In this document: in pieces, positions 13,316-21,217 of the stretch
Layout of the letters: the number at the start of each line of letters is the position of its first letter
Numbering within the stretch: position 1 is the first letter of the stretch
Virus record (IMG/VR): IMGVR_UViG_3300025543_005073
Location: 1 to 33,111 of that record
Source: a virus
Strand: one strand, 5' to 3'
Length of the DNA: 33,111 nt
Notes under the pieces: model-generated
What the model saw: only the letters and a program-made list of their open reading frames with translations
The model's database searches: none
What the model was told of the DNA's origin: nothing
Program-made: the position numbers and the translations under genes

Positions 13316-14963
13316 GCAAAAGGTACTAGGTGCCGCTGCTGGGGTGGCATTGGCGCTGAGCAGTTCGGCCAGTACCTTTGATCCTACTTATGAAGCCTCA
13401 GTTCTCAGCCGCTTTGATCCTACTGCTGTATTGCTCGGCTACCAAAAAGATTGGATAGCCGACGAAGCCCCATTAAAGATTGGCGAGAAGTCACGCCGAA
13501 CTGGGCTCACTTGGGCTGAGGCATGTGATGCTTCACTGTCTGCCAGTGCGGCACGCGGCCAAGGTGGGACCAATCATTTCTATGTGGGTTCCAACAAAGA
13601 AATGGCGCGGGAGTTTATTGATGCGGCGGCAATGTGGGCCAAGGTATTTAATAAAGCGGCTGGCGAGATCCAAGAAGAATTATTTATTGACGATGGTCAG
13701 GAAGGTAAAGAGATCCTGACCTTCTGCATTTACTTTGCATCCGGCTTTAAAATTCAAGCGCTATCCAGTAACCCAGCAAACTTACGGGGTATGCAGGGTA
13801 ATGTCACCATTGATGAGGCCGCATTCCACGAGAAGCTAGCCGAAGTCCTTAAGGCCGCTTTAGCGCTCACTATGTGGGGCGCAAAGATACGCTTGATCTC
13901 CACCCACAACGGCACCGATAACTTATTCAATACCCTGATTAACGATTCCCGTGCGGGTAAAAAAGATTACTCAGTGCACCGCATCACCTTAGATGATGCC
14001 TGCGCCGATGGCCTATACAAACGTATCTGTCAGGTACGCGGTAAAGAGTGGAGCCAAGCGGCTGAGGATGAATGGAAAGCAGGCTTGATCAAAGCCACTG
14101 CAACCGAAGAAGACGCCCAAGAAGAATACTACTGTGTACCTAAGAACGGCGGCGGCGCTTACATTAGCCGTGGCCTGCGTGAACGCGCCGCGATACTCGA
14201 TGCTCCCGTGCTGCGCTTTACCGGATCAACTTTGTTTAACCAAGCCAGCGAACATGCCCGTAAGGGTGAGATGCAAGAATGGTTAGAGCAAGAGCTTGAG
14301 ACTGTGCTTAAGAACTTGCCTGTAAATCTACGCCATGCACTTGGTGAAGACTTTGCGCGGAGTGGCGACTTAACCGTGTTCGCTCCAATCACTGTTGAAG
14401 AAAACACTAAGCGTACTGTGCCGTTTTTAGTTGAGTTAAAAAACGTGCCGTTTAAGCAGCAAGAACAAGCGCTGTATTATATCTGTGATCGCCTGCCAAG
14501 GCGGGATGGTATCTATCTCGATGCCCGTGGTAACGGCCAATATTTAGCCGAGCAAGCCCGTTATAAGTACGGTGCCGAGGTGGTTGAGGTCATGCTGTCG
14601 GTGGCTTTCTATCGCGAGAACATGCCACGCTTTAAAGCCTTATTTGAAGACGATGAGATCTTGCTGCCTAAGCATGAGGATGTGATTACCGACTTAGGCC
14701 AGATCCAAATCTATCGTGGTGTGCCAGGCATTGACGATAGCCGCACCACTGGCAGCGATGGTAACAAGCGCCACGGCGATAGTGCAGTCGCTATCTTCTT
14801 AGGGATCTTGGCGTCAAAAGCCGACATCACTCGTTATGAACTGCACACCATTAAAGCCGAGCAAGATGAGCAACACCGCAAATTCTTTGGCACAGCCGCC
14901 GATAACAACCGATTTGAAGACAGACCGCACCAAGACTTACGCGGCAAAGGGATAAGACTATGA
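13305..14963 (+). CDS. Large terminase subunit (Mu gp28-like)
   Basis: ATPase-nuclease motor for headful packaging. 552 aa from ATG 13305, with AGG at 13294-13296. Deviant Walker A SRRTGLTW lies around 63-70 and Walker B VTIDEAA around 167-173. RNase H-like nuclease acidic residues are in GEDFARSGD (about 350), IYLDARGNG (about 425) and HGDSAVAIF (about 508). The first 38 residues are odd: K-rich then AAAGVALALSSSAS, looking like a signal peptide before the usual LLGYQKDWIAD start. Upstream in-frame GTG 13296 and ATG 13299 are less well spaced. The stop overlaps the portal start by 4 nt. Confidence 0.95.
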   Translation: MSIKQKVLGAAAGVALALSSSASTFDPTYEASVLSRFDPTAVLLGYQKDWIADEAPLKIGEKSRRTGLTWAEACDASLSASAARGQGGTNHFYVGSNKEMAREFIDAAAMWAKVFNKAAGEIQEELFIDDGQEGKEILTFCIYFASGFKIQALSSNPANLRGMQGNVTIDEAAFHEKLAEVLKAALALTMWGAKIRLISTHNGTDNLFNTLINDSRAGKKDYSVHRITLDDACADGLYKRICQVRGKEWSQAAEDEWKAGLIKATATEEDAQEEYYCVPKNGGGAYISRGLRERAAILDAPVLRFTGSTLFNQASEHARKGEMQEWLEQELETVLKNLPVNLRHALGEDFARSGDLTVFAPITVEENTKRTVPFLVELKNVPFKQQEQALYYICDRLPRRDGIYLDARGNGQYLAEQARYKYGAEVVEVMLSVAFYRENMPRFKALFEDDEILLPKHEDVITDLGQIQIYRGVPGIDDSRTTGSDGNKRHGDSAVAIFLGILASKADITRYELHTIKAEQDEQHRKFFGTAADNNRFEDRPHQDLRGKGIRL

Positions 14964-16525
14964 GCAGCATTTTAGACCCGTCCACGGGCCAGCCTTTTAA
15001 AGTCGATCAGCAGGTAATGAGTACTGATATTGCCCGTGCTTATACCACTGGGGTGCGCAATCCACGCGCCAACCCAGTAGCGTCAAGTTTAACGCCCCAC
15101 CGTTTGGCGGCTGTGCTGCGTAGTGTGATCGACGGTAACGACCCCGAAGCCTACATGACGCTGGCCGAAGAAATTGAAGAGCGCGATCTGCATTACTCGG
15201 CGCAGCTGCGAACCCGCAAGTTAGCTGTGGCCGCAATAGCACCAACCGTGGAAGCGGCCAGTGATGAAGCTATTGATGTGCTAATGGCTGAACGTGTGCG
15301 GGAGATCATGGACGATGACCAAATCCCTGAGTTGTTTTTCGACTTGCTCGATGGCCTAGGTAAAGGCTTGGCCGTGGTGCAAATTCTTTGGGATACCCAA
15401 TCAACCCCATGGAAACCACAGGATTATAAATGGGTAGACCCACGCTACTTACGTCAAGACCAAGAAACGCTTGAGCAGATATTGTTGATTAGCGAAGATG
15501 CGCCAATGGGTGCACCACTTGATCCATACAAGTTTATCTTACACACGCCACGTTCCAAATCTGGTAGCGTGTGGCGCAATGGCCTAGCGCGTTTAGTCGC
15601 TGTGATGTACATGCTTAAGTCGTTCACCATTCGAGATTGGTGGGCGTTCGCTGAGGTGTTTGGCATCCCAGTGCGCATTGGTAAGTACGGCGCGAACGCC
15701 AGCACAGATGACATTGATACCTTGATTAATGCTATTGGCCGAATTGCCAGCGATGCGGGGGCAGTGATCCCCGAGTCAATGAAAATCGAAATGGTTGAAA
15801 CGGCCAAGGGCAATGGCGGTAATACCCTGTTTGAGAACATGGCACGTTGGTGTGATGAGCAAGTCTCAAAAGCGGTACTCGGCCAAACCATGACCGCTGA
15901 TAACGGCAGCTCGCAATCGCAAGCGACTGTGCATAACGAAGTGCGGATCGACATAGCCAAATGGGATGCGCGGCAACTTGAGTCATCAATCAATGAGTAC
16001 CTGATAAAGCCATACATCATCCTTAACTGGGGTGTGCAGTTACGTTATCCGAAAGTGCGGATCAAGGTGCCTGAGCCAGAAGATTTAAAGATGTTTGTCG
16101 AAAGCATCACGCCATTAGTTGACCGTGGCCTAAAAGTCTCGACCTCTGAAATGTCTGATAAGTTTGGTTTGAGTACGGTTAAAGATGGCGATGAAACCTT
16201 AGTGCCGCTACAGTCTGCCAGTATGCTTGATATGCCGATTGCAACGAATCGCCAGCATGAGCAGCGTATAGCTATTAACCGCGTGATGAATACTGCGGAA
16301 GCTGAGATTGATGCACTGACTAATGAGGCTATGAGCGAGTGGGAACAAGTCGCTGACGAGTTTATGAATCCGATTATTGAACTTGCTAACAAGTCAGCCA
16401 GCTATGAGCAGTTCGCAGCAGGCTTGCCAGCATTGCAAGAGCAGCTCGGCGCGGAACAGTTCATTGCCCAAATGGCGCAGTACATGTTTCAGCTGCGTGG
16501 ATTAGGAGATGCGCAAGATGGCTAA
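14960..16525 (+). CDS. Portal protein (DUF935, Mu gp29-like)
   Basis: Dodecameric portal vertex for DNA entry and tail attachment. 521 aa, DUF935: HRLAAVLRSVIDGNDPEAYM, EEIEERDLHYSAQLRTRK, GKGLAVVQILW and the DWWAFAEVFGIPVRIGKYG block. A conserved AVLGQTMTADNGSSQSQATVH loop and the helical C-terminus (QFIAQMAQYMFQLRGLG) are present. It starts in an ATGA overlap with the terminase and ends overlapping F by 8 nt. It lies in the order small terminase, large terminase, portal, F, as in Mu. Confidence 0.95.
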   Translation: MSSILDPSTGQPFKVDQQVMSTDIARAYTTGVRNPRANPVASSLTPHRLAAVLRSVIDGNDPEAYMTLAEEIEERDLHYSAQLRTRKLAVAAIAPTVEAASDEAIDVLMAERVREIMDDDQIPELFFDLLDGLGKGLAVVQILWDTQSTPWKPQDYKWVDPRYLRQDQETLEQILLISEDAPMGAPLDPYKFILHTPRSKSGSVWRNGLARLVAVMYMLKSFTIRDWWAFAEVFGIPVRIGKYGANASTDDIDTLINAIGRIASDAGAVIPESMKIEMVETAKGNGGNTLFENMARWCDEQVSKAVLGQTMTADNGSSQSQATVHNEVRIDIAKWDARQLESSINEYLIKPYIILNWGVQLRYPKVRIKVPEPEDLKMFVESITPLVDRGLKVSTSEMSDKFGLSTVKDGDETLVPLQSASMLDMPIATNRQHEQRIAINRVMNTAEAEIDALTNEAMSEWEQVADEFMNPIIELANKSASYEQFAAGLPALQEQLGAEQFIAQMAQYMFQLRGLGDAQDG

Positions 16526-17306
16526 AGCTCCGAATACATTTGTCCCCAAAGAGGCGCTTGAGTGGTTCAAGCGCAAAGGCATAAAGCCAGGCTTTGACTA
16601 TCGCGATGTGTGGTTGGAAGAACAAGCTAACTCCTTTACTGTGGCCAAGATGCTGAATGCCGATTTGCTAGTTGACGTTAAGCAGCTGATTGTGGAAGCC
16701 AAAATCCAAGGCCAAACCTTTGAACAGTTCCGCGATATCCTTAAACCGCTATTAGTAAAGTCCGGTTGGTGGGGTGTGCAGACCATGCAAGATCCATTGA
16801 CCGAAGAAACTAAGCTGGTGCAACTGGGTAGCGAAGGCCGTATAAAGACCATTTATAAAACCAACATGCGCACCGCCAGAAGCGCAGGCCAATGGGAACG
16901 TATCCAACGCACTAAACGCACCTTGCCCTATTTGCTTTATCAACTGGGGCCAAGTGAGCAACACCGCATTGAGCATCTAAAGTGGAATAACACTTTGTTG
17001 CCTGCTGATGATCCATGGTGGGACGTTCACATGGCACCAAACGGTTGGGGCTGCAAATGTTGGATAAGGCAAGTCTCGCAGTATGAAGCCGACAAGTTGA
17101 TCGCCTCGGGTAAAGTGTCTACCACTTCACCCGCTAGTAAAAATAAGCGCTGGGTAAATCGGCGCACAGGCGAAGTGGAAGAACTGCCGGAGGGGATTGA
17201 TCCAGGTTGGAACTACAACCCAGGCAAAGGGCGTGAAAGTATGCTTGCCAATGACCTATCTGAAAAAGAAGCGCGAATGCGTCAAACGCTCGCTACTGAT
17301 GCTTAA
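16518..17306 (+). CDS. F: Head morphogenesis protein, Mu F-like (SPP1 gp7 family)
   Basis: Minor head protein associated with the portal. 262 aa from ATG 16518 (MAKAPNTFVPKEALEWFKRK). AGGAG at 16504-16508 directly abuts an earlier in-frame ATG (16509), so 16518 is the functional start. Conserved features are MRTARSAGQWERIQR, EHLKWNNTLLPADDPWWD and a Zn-type GWGCKCW with downstream IRQVSQYEADKL, typical of Phage_Mu_F. Shorter than the Mu F protein, whose extra C-terminal part is missing here. It ends a transcription block: two terminators follow. Confidence 0.92.
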   Translation: MAKAPNTFVPKEALEWFKRKGIKPGFDYRDVWLEEQANSFTVAKMLNADLLVDVKQLIVEAKIQGQTFEQFRDILKPLLVKSGWWGVQTMQDPLTEETKLVQLGSEGRIKTIYKTNMRTARSAGQWERIQRTKRTLPYLLYQLGPSEQHRIEHLKWNNTLLPADDPWWDVHMAPNGWGCKCWIRQVSQYEADKLIASGKVSTTSPASKNKRWVNRRTGEVEELPEGIDPGWNYNPGKGRESMLANDLSEKEARMRQTLATDA

Positions 17307-17340
17307 CTGACTACTGGCTACAAAGTTACTCGCAAAAAAG

Positions 17341-17378
17341 TTTAAACGTCTGTGGGAAGATTTAAACAGGGTTTAAAC
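17341..17378. repeat. TTTAAAC phased copies (site 4), after F
   Basis: TTTAAAC at 17341, 17361 and 17372; the last two are exactly 11 bp apart and the first pair 20 bp apart. It lies in the 342-bp gap between F and the protease gene, 19 bp upstream of a terminator. The gap also corresponds to where Mu carries the C-dependent late promoter P_I, but no convincing -10/-35 pair was identified. Confidence 0.6.
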
Positions 17379-17398
17379 TAGGTTGCGCTGGTTGTTTT

Positions 17399-17438
17399 AG
17401 GTTGGCTTGCCGTTGTTCGCTTGCCAACCTGTTTTTTT
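17399..17438 (+). terminator. Rho-independent terminator after F
   Basis: AGGTTGGC (17399-17406) pairs with GCCAACCT (17423-17430), followed by G and seven T. It terminates packaging-gene transcription. Confidence 0.85.
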
Positions 17439-17519
17439 AGGGTAATCTTTAAGCCCTCATGTTCTTGCTATCAATCTGCATTCGTCTCTCTTTCCCCAAT
17501 AATTAAACCCCACTATTAG

Positions 17520-17555
17520 AGCAACCGACGTTATTTATCGTCAGTTGCTTTTTTT
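17520..17555 (+). terminator. Second rho-independent terminator in the F-I gap
   Basis: AGCAAC (17520-17525) and GACG (17527-17530) pair with CGTC (17539-17542) and GTTGCT (17544-17549), with one mismatch and an 8-nt loop, followed by seven T (17549-17555). Two tandem terminators separated by about 80 bp imply strict insulation, so the protease gene probably has its own promoter between or after them. Bases 17519-17536 also recur inside the gp45 gene. Confidence 0.85.
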
Positions 17556-17565
17556 ATGCATGCTG

Positions 17566-17648
17566 AACTCCGTTGTTAATCAATATCAGATTACCCATAC
17601 CAACCACGATTAGGAGGTTGATATGTAATTCTTAACGGAGTTTAACCC
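17566..17648 (+). promoter_or_regulatory. Protease leader: inverted repeat with start-stop element over the ribosome-binding site
   Basis: AACTCCGTT (17566-17574) is perfectly complementary to AACGGAGTT (17634-17642), which contains GGAG, the ribosome-binding site of the protease ATG at 17649. Inside the arms, ATATCA (in 17583-17588) can also pair with TGATAT (17620-17625). The loop carries an ideal AGGAGG (17612-17617) and, 5 nt on, ATG immediately followed by TAA (17623-17628), a one-codon ORF. The layout suggests translation- or ribosome-occupancy-controlled unmasking of the protease start. It is inferred from base pairing only. Confidence 0.5.
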
Positions 17649-18605
17649 ATGTCAGTCACTGCCCTAACAGCGCTTTGCTTCAACATGATGGCACTCGAAG
17701 CCAATGCGCCAGGCATTTGGCTGCCGATGATACCCGCAGGAAACTTTACAGGGATTGATGGCCGTTCATGGATGAACCCTAATCCTGATGCTGTCGTCGC
17801 TAGCTTTACTAAAAAACGTCCCTTCGACGTTGAACACGCCACTCATCTAAAAGCGCCAAATGGCGAACCCGCTCCGGCTTACGGTTGGATAACCAAACTT
17901 GAAAACCGAGCTGGTGAGATTTGGGGTTATGTCGAGTGGAATGCCGAAGGCCGCGAAATGATTGATGAGAAGAAGTATGCCTTCTACTCACCAGGCTTTG
18001 CCCATGATCCAGCGACAGGCATTGTCTACAGCCTAGCAAGCGCTGGCCTCACTAACAGCCCAAACCTAGATGTACCAGCCCTAAACAGAAAAGAGGATGA
18101 CCCAATGAAGCTGCCAAAGCTTTTGACTGATCTGCTTGGCCTTGCAGAAGATGCCAGCGCAGAACAAGCCGTAGTTGCGATTAACGCAATTAAGCAAGCC
18201 GAACAGATTGCGCTTAACCGCAGCAATACACCGGACTTAAACAAGTTCATTCCCATTGAGACGCACCAAGTCGCGCTTAACCGTGCCACCACGGCAGAGA
18301 CTGCGCTCAAGGCCATTACAGATAAAGAAATTGATGCACTGGTACAAACCGCCATTGATAGCGGCAAGGTCGCACCGGCTAACAAAGATATGTATGTCGG
18401 CCTTTGTCGTAGTGAAGGTGGCATTGAACAGTTCAAGGCATTCATAGGTACAGCGCCAGTGATTGCGACTAACGCACAGAAGAAGCCGCCTGTTACTGAA
18501 AAGGGTGAAGGCGAACTGACTGCTGATGAAGTGGCTATGTGTCGTGCAATGAACGTCACACCAGAAAGCTGGATTGCTTCTCGTCACCACAAACCGAATT
18601 ACTAA
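17649..18605 (+). CDS. I: Head maturation protease with scaffold (Mu gpI-like)
   Basis: Processes head proteins during capsid assembly; 318 aa. The N-terminal half carries the Mu I protease features (GIWLPMIPAGNFTGIDGRSW, a PFDVEHATH segment with candidate catalytic His, AYGWITKLE and AFYSPGF). The C-terminal half is the scaffold, rich in helix (AEDASAEQAVVAINAIKQAE). As in Mu, an internal start at 18105 would make the scaffold alone. The ATG follows GGAG at 17637-17640 inside a possible sequestering hairpin. The only upstream late terminators are in the preceding gap. Confidence 0.93.
   Translation: MSVTALTALCFNMMALEANAPGIWLPMIPAGNFTGIDGRSWMNPNPDAVVASFTKKRPFDVEHATHLKAPNGEPAPAYGWITKLENRAGEIWGYVEWNAEGREMIDEKKYAFYSPGFAHDPATGIVYSLASAGLTNSPNLDVPALNRKEDDPMKLPKLLTDLLGLAEDASAEQAVVAINAIKQAEQIALNRSNTPDLNKFIPIETHQVALNRATTAETALKAITDKEIDALVQTAIDSGKVAPANKDMYVGLCRSEGGIEQFKAFIGTAPVIATNAQKKPPVTEKGEGELTADEVAMCRAMNVTPESWIASRHHKPNY
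18105..18605 (+). CDS. Z: Scaffold protein from an internal start in I (Mu gpZ-like)
   Basis: In-frame ATG 18105 (MKLPKLLTDLLGLAEDASAE) is preceded by GAGGA at 18093-18097 with 7 nt spacing, a proper ribosome-binding site inside the protease gene. It would give a 166-aa helical scaffold identical to the C-terminal half of I. Mu makes its scaffold Z in the same way from gene I. No separate coding signal is possible because the frame is shared, so the call rests on the ribosome-binding site and the Mu precedent. Confidence 0.75.
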   Translation: MKLPKLLTDLLGLAEDASAEQAVVAINAIKQAEQIALNRSNTPDLNKFIPIETHQVALNRATTAETALKAITDKEIDALVQTAIDSGKVAPANKDMYVGLCRSEGGIEQFKAFIGTAPVIATNAQKKPPVTEKGEGELTADEVAMCRAMNVTPESWIASRHHKPNY

Positions 18606-18620
18606 CAGGGGTTATCCACC

Positions 18621-19520
18621 ATGGCTTTTACTCAAGCACAGATTATTGAAGCGTTAACGATTGGCAGTAATGCTGCGTTCACGCAAGGTCTAGGCGCAAT
18701 CACTCCACAGTGGGACAAGATTGCAACTAAGGTTCCATCGTCAGGCAGTGCCGAGTTTTACGGCTGGTTGAAAGACTTGCCAGGCATCACCGAATGGGTG
18801 AGCGATCGTATGCTGGTTGAACTGGGTTCAAACGGTTATCAGATCATCAACAAGAACTATGAAGCCTCCATCAAAATCAAACGGACTGATTTAGATGATG
18901 ACTTGATTGGCAAGTACAGCGTGCTTGCATCTGCATGGGGCCGTGAATCAGCACTGTTCCCAGACAAAAACTGTTATGGCCTATTGGCGGCTGGCTTCTC
19001 TACGCTGTGCTTTGACGGTCAAAACTATTTCGATACTGATCACCCGCTGGAAACTACCCCAGCCACAACCTATTCAAACGTGGTCGGTGATCCTTCAACT
19101 GATACGGGTTCACCTTGGTTCTTACTCGACAATAGCCAATTGCTAATGCCGATTATTTATCAAGACCGTAAGCCACTCATGCTTGAGTTCGTGGGTGCAA
19201 CATCGGAATACGCATGGTTTAACAACATGGTTGCCCAAGGTGTAGATGGCCGTGCTGGCTTTGGTTTCAGCTTCCCGCAAATTGCGATTGGTTCAAAGGC
19301 TGCGTTAACAGAAGCCAACTTTGAAGCGGGTAAACAGTTACTGGCTGGTATGAAAAAAACCAACGGCACACCGCTTGGCACTATGGCAACCACTATTGTT
19401 GTTGGTCCTAGTAACGAAGCCGCAGCACGTTTGATTGTAGGTCGCCAGCTATTGGCAAACGGTGGTTCAAACATCTACTACAACAACGTCGAGATCGTCG
19501 TTTCTCGTTACTTACCTTAA
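18621..19520 (+). CDS. T: Major head subunit (Mu gpT-like)
   Basis: HK97-fold major capsid protein of the Mu T family, 299 aa (Mu T is about 305). Signatures: GLGAITPQWDKIATKVPSSG, EFYGWLKDLPGITEW, the YEASIKIKRTDLDDDLIGKY block, NYFDTDHPLE and a C-terminal ASRLIVGRQLL-like segment (AARLIVGRQLLANGGSN). GGGG at about 18607-18611 precedes the ATG. It forms the capsid together with the protease-processed scaffold, and it lies between the scaffold gene and the TTTAAAC site at 19567. Confidence 0.96.
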   Translation: MAFTQAQIIEALTIGSNAAFTQGLGAITPQWDKIATKVPSSGSAEFYGWLKDLPGITEWVSDRMLVELGSNGYQIINKNYEASIKIKRTDLDDDLIGKYSVLASAWGRESALFPDKNCYGLLAAGFSTLCFDGQNYFDTDHPLETTPATTYSNVVGDPSTDTGSPWFLLDNSQLLMPIIYQDRKPLMLEFVGATSEYAWFNNMVAQGVDGRAGFGFSFPQIAIGSKAALTEANFEAGKQLLAGMKKTNGTPLGTMATTIVVGPSNEAAARLIVGRQLLANGGSNIYYNNVEIVVSRYLP

Positions 19521-19566
19521 CTAAGGTTGGGCAGGTAAGCATTAGATAGGCGGTATTTACCGCCTA

Positions 19567-19584
19567 TTTAAACCTTGTTTAAAA
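19567..19584. repeat. TTTAAAC 11-bp phased pair (site 5), after major head gene
   Basis: TTTAAAC at 19567-19573 and TTTAAAA at 19578-19584, exactly 11 bp apart, in the 74-bp gap between T and gp35. The second copy runs into the AAAAGGAG ribosome-binding site of gp35. A short GGCGGTATTTACCGCC hairpin (19550-19565) sits just before it. Confidence 0.62.
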
Positions 19585-19594
19585 GGAGTTCAAC

Positions 19595-20230
19595 GTGAGT
19601 GGACAACAAACTAAAGCGCAGAAAGCTAAGGCCGTTGCGGCCAATGGAGTTGCACCAGTGGCAACGGATACTGCCATCAATGCGCCGCAAACCGAACAGA
19701 ACGCGGCCGTAAATAGCGATGAAGCCAAAGCCAAAGCTGATGCAGAAGCAAAAGCTAAGGCAGAAGCAGACGCGTTAGCCAAGGAACAGGAAGAAGCCAA
19801 GGCTAAACAGCAAGCAGAAGAACAGGCTAAAGCAGAAGCTGAGGCGAAAGCTAAAGCGGAAGAACAAGCCAAAATCAACCTAGCAAATCAGAAAGGTTCA
19901 AATGAAGGTTATGTATCGCAAGGTAATGATGTCGCTAATGGTGCTAACGGTAATGCTCTGCACATCCTTGGAGCCTTTACAGTACGCGCTAAAACGGACG
20001 CTGGATTTTGGCGCTCGGGTGTGCAGTTCCATCGTCTCACAGAAACATTGGTGCTCGTGGTTGATGGGGATCATGTCGGTCAGAACGATGTATCTACGCT
20101 TGAGCATGATGCAGAGCGCGTGGTGTGCCTCAGTCGTGAAAAGGCTCAGCGTGTCCACAGTGAACCCCACTTGGTCGTGGTCGATGTTGAACTTGAAGAC
20201 CTTATCGATCCAGCCAGTGTAATTAAATAG
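19595..20230 (+). CDS. HI1506-related protein with Ala/Lys/Glu repeat (Mu gp35-like)
   Basis: 211 aa, GTG start behind AGGAG (19584-19588). Residues about 45-98 are a low-complexity coiled-coil built of AKAKAEA/AEEQAKAE units, like the TolA helical region. Residues about 122-190 (ILGAFTVRAKTDAGFWRSGV and FHRLTETLVLVV) match the HI1506 domain found in Mu gp35 homologues. It lies between the major head protein and gp36. The family function is uncertain, probably head-tail joining or capsid decoration. The repeat could be unstable in length between strains. Confidence 0.85.
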   Translation: MSGQQTKAQKAKAVAANGVAPVATDTAINAPQTEQNAAVNSDEAKAKADAEAKAKAEADALAKEQEEAKAKQQAEEQAKAEAEAKAKAEEQAKINLANQKGSNEGYVSQGNDVANGANGNALHILGAFTVRAKTDAGFWRSGVQFHRLTETLVLVVDGDHVGQNDVSTLEHDAERVVCLSREKAQRVHSEPHLVVVDVELEDLIDPASVIK

Positions 20231-20243
20231 TAAGGCGGCAGTG

Positions 20244-20675
20244 ATGGCAGTTTATGCAACTAAGCAAGACCTGATTGATCGTGATGAGTCGATGCTGTGG
20301 AACTTTGCGATTGATCGCACCACAAGCGAGCTAAGCGATACCGTTATCAATCAAGCGTTGGAGCAAGCAGATGATGAGATTAACTCATTCCTTACCCGCT
20401 ATGTGCTGCCCTTGGCCGTAGTGCCAAGCATGCTCAATAAACTCGCCATCACTATCGCATTCTACTGGTTAGCGGATCGTGACCAGCAGGCCACTAACTT
20501 GTTAGAAGAGCGCTACAAAATGGCGCTTACCACATTAAGGGAAATTGGCGCAGGGAAGCGCGACCTAGGTTTACCCGTGACCGATAAGCCCACTGAAACC
20601 AGTTTAGGCAAGGTGGAGTTAGTGCAAAGCAATGAGCGCATCTTTACCCGCGATAGCTTACGGGGCGTTCTGTAA
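20244..20675 (+). CDS. Head-tail joining protein gp36-like (DUF1320)
   Basis: 143 aa of the DUF1320/gp36 family: start YATKQDLIDRDESMLWNFAI, then DTVINQALEQADDEINSFLT, RYVLPL and LLEERYKMALTTLREIGAGK. In Mu-like phages it sits between the major head protein and tail-completion proteins, consistent with an HK97 gp6-like adaptor fold. ATG 20244 with AAGG at 20232-20235 is preferred to GTG 20241. One-base overlap with the next gene. Confidence 0.9.
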   Translation: MAVYATKQDLIDRDESMLWNFAIDRTTSELSDTVINQALEQADDEINSFLTRYVLPLAVVPSMLNKLAITIAFYWLADRDQQATNLLEERYKMALTTLREIGAGKRDLGLPVTDKPTETSLGKVELVQSNERIFTRDSLRGVL

Positions 20676-21217
20676 TGTCGATTAGTGTGCAGGTCACAGG
20701 GACCAATGAGCTGCAACGCTATCAGCAGCTCATGGATACCCTTGGCGATCCTAAGCACAAAGATGAATTGTTAGATGCCCTCGGCGGCATAGTTGAAAGC
20801 CAGACTCGGAGACGTATTGCTGATGAAAAATCATCTCCTGATGGTAAGCCTTGGGCTGCGTGGTCTAGTGCGTATGCCAAGACTCGTCACGGTAATCAGT
20901 CGCTATTACAGGGTGACGGGGATTTGCTCGATTCAATCCAGTACGTGGTTGCAAAGGACCAAGTCCATATTGGCTCTCCTTTGGCCTATGCCCATGTACC
21001 TCAAGACGGCTTTAGCGGTGCGGTTCAAGTGGATGCGCACACGCGCCTTATTACACAGGCATTTGGCAAAGCGTTGGCGTTCCCAGTCTATCAATCAGTC
21101 AGGGCTTTTAGCCGGCTAATGAATATCCCACAGCGAGAGTTTTTAGGCTTAAGCCGTGACAACCAAAACGAAGTGTATGCCGTACTGGGTAGCTTTTTTG
21201 AAGGACTGATGCAATGA
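20675..21217 (+). CDS. G: Virion morphogenesis / tail completion protein (Mu gpG-like)
   Basis: 180 aa, Phage_tail_S / Mu G family: VQVTGTNELQRYQQLMDTLG, then IVESQTRRRIADEKSSPDGK with the WAAWS block, and a typical LLQGDGDLLDSIQYVV middle. C-terminal PQREFLGLS is the conserved signature. It probably acts at the tail end that joins the head. In Mu, G lies just after F; here it has moved behind gp36, a common rearrangement in relatives. It overlaps the next gene by 4 nt. Confidence 0.9.
   Translation: MSISVQVTGTNELQRYQQLMDTLGDPKHKDELLDALGGIVESQTRRRIADEKSSPDGKPWAAWSSAYAKTRHGNQSLLQGDGDLLDSIQYVVAKDQVHIGSPLAYAHVPQDGFSGAVQVDAHTRLITQAFGKALAFPVYQSVRAFSRLMNIPQREFLGLSRDNQNEVYAVLGSFFEGLMQ

Noticed and set aside
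15454-16020. 188-codon minus-strand ORF opposite the portal gene
   Set aside because: It mirrors the codon structure of the real gene and has no family features or start signals.
18026-18559. 177-codon minus-strand ORF opposite the protease/scaffold gene
   Set aside because: Ser/Ala/Leu-rich antisense translation of a helical scaffold; a shadow.
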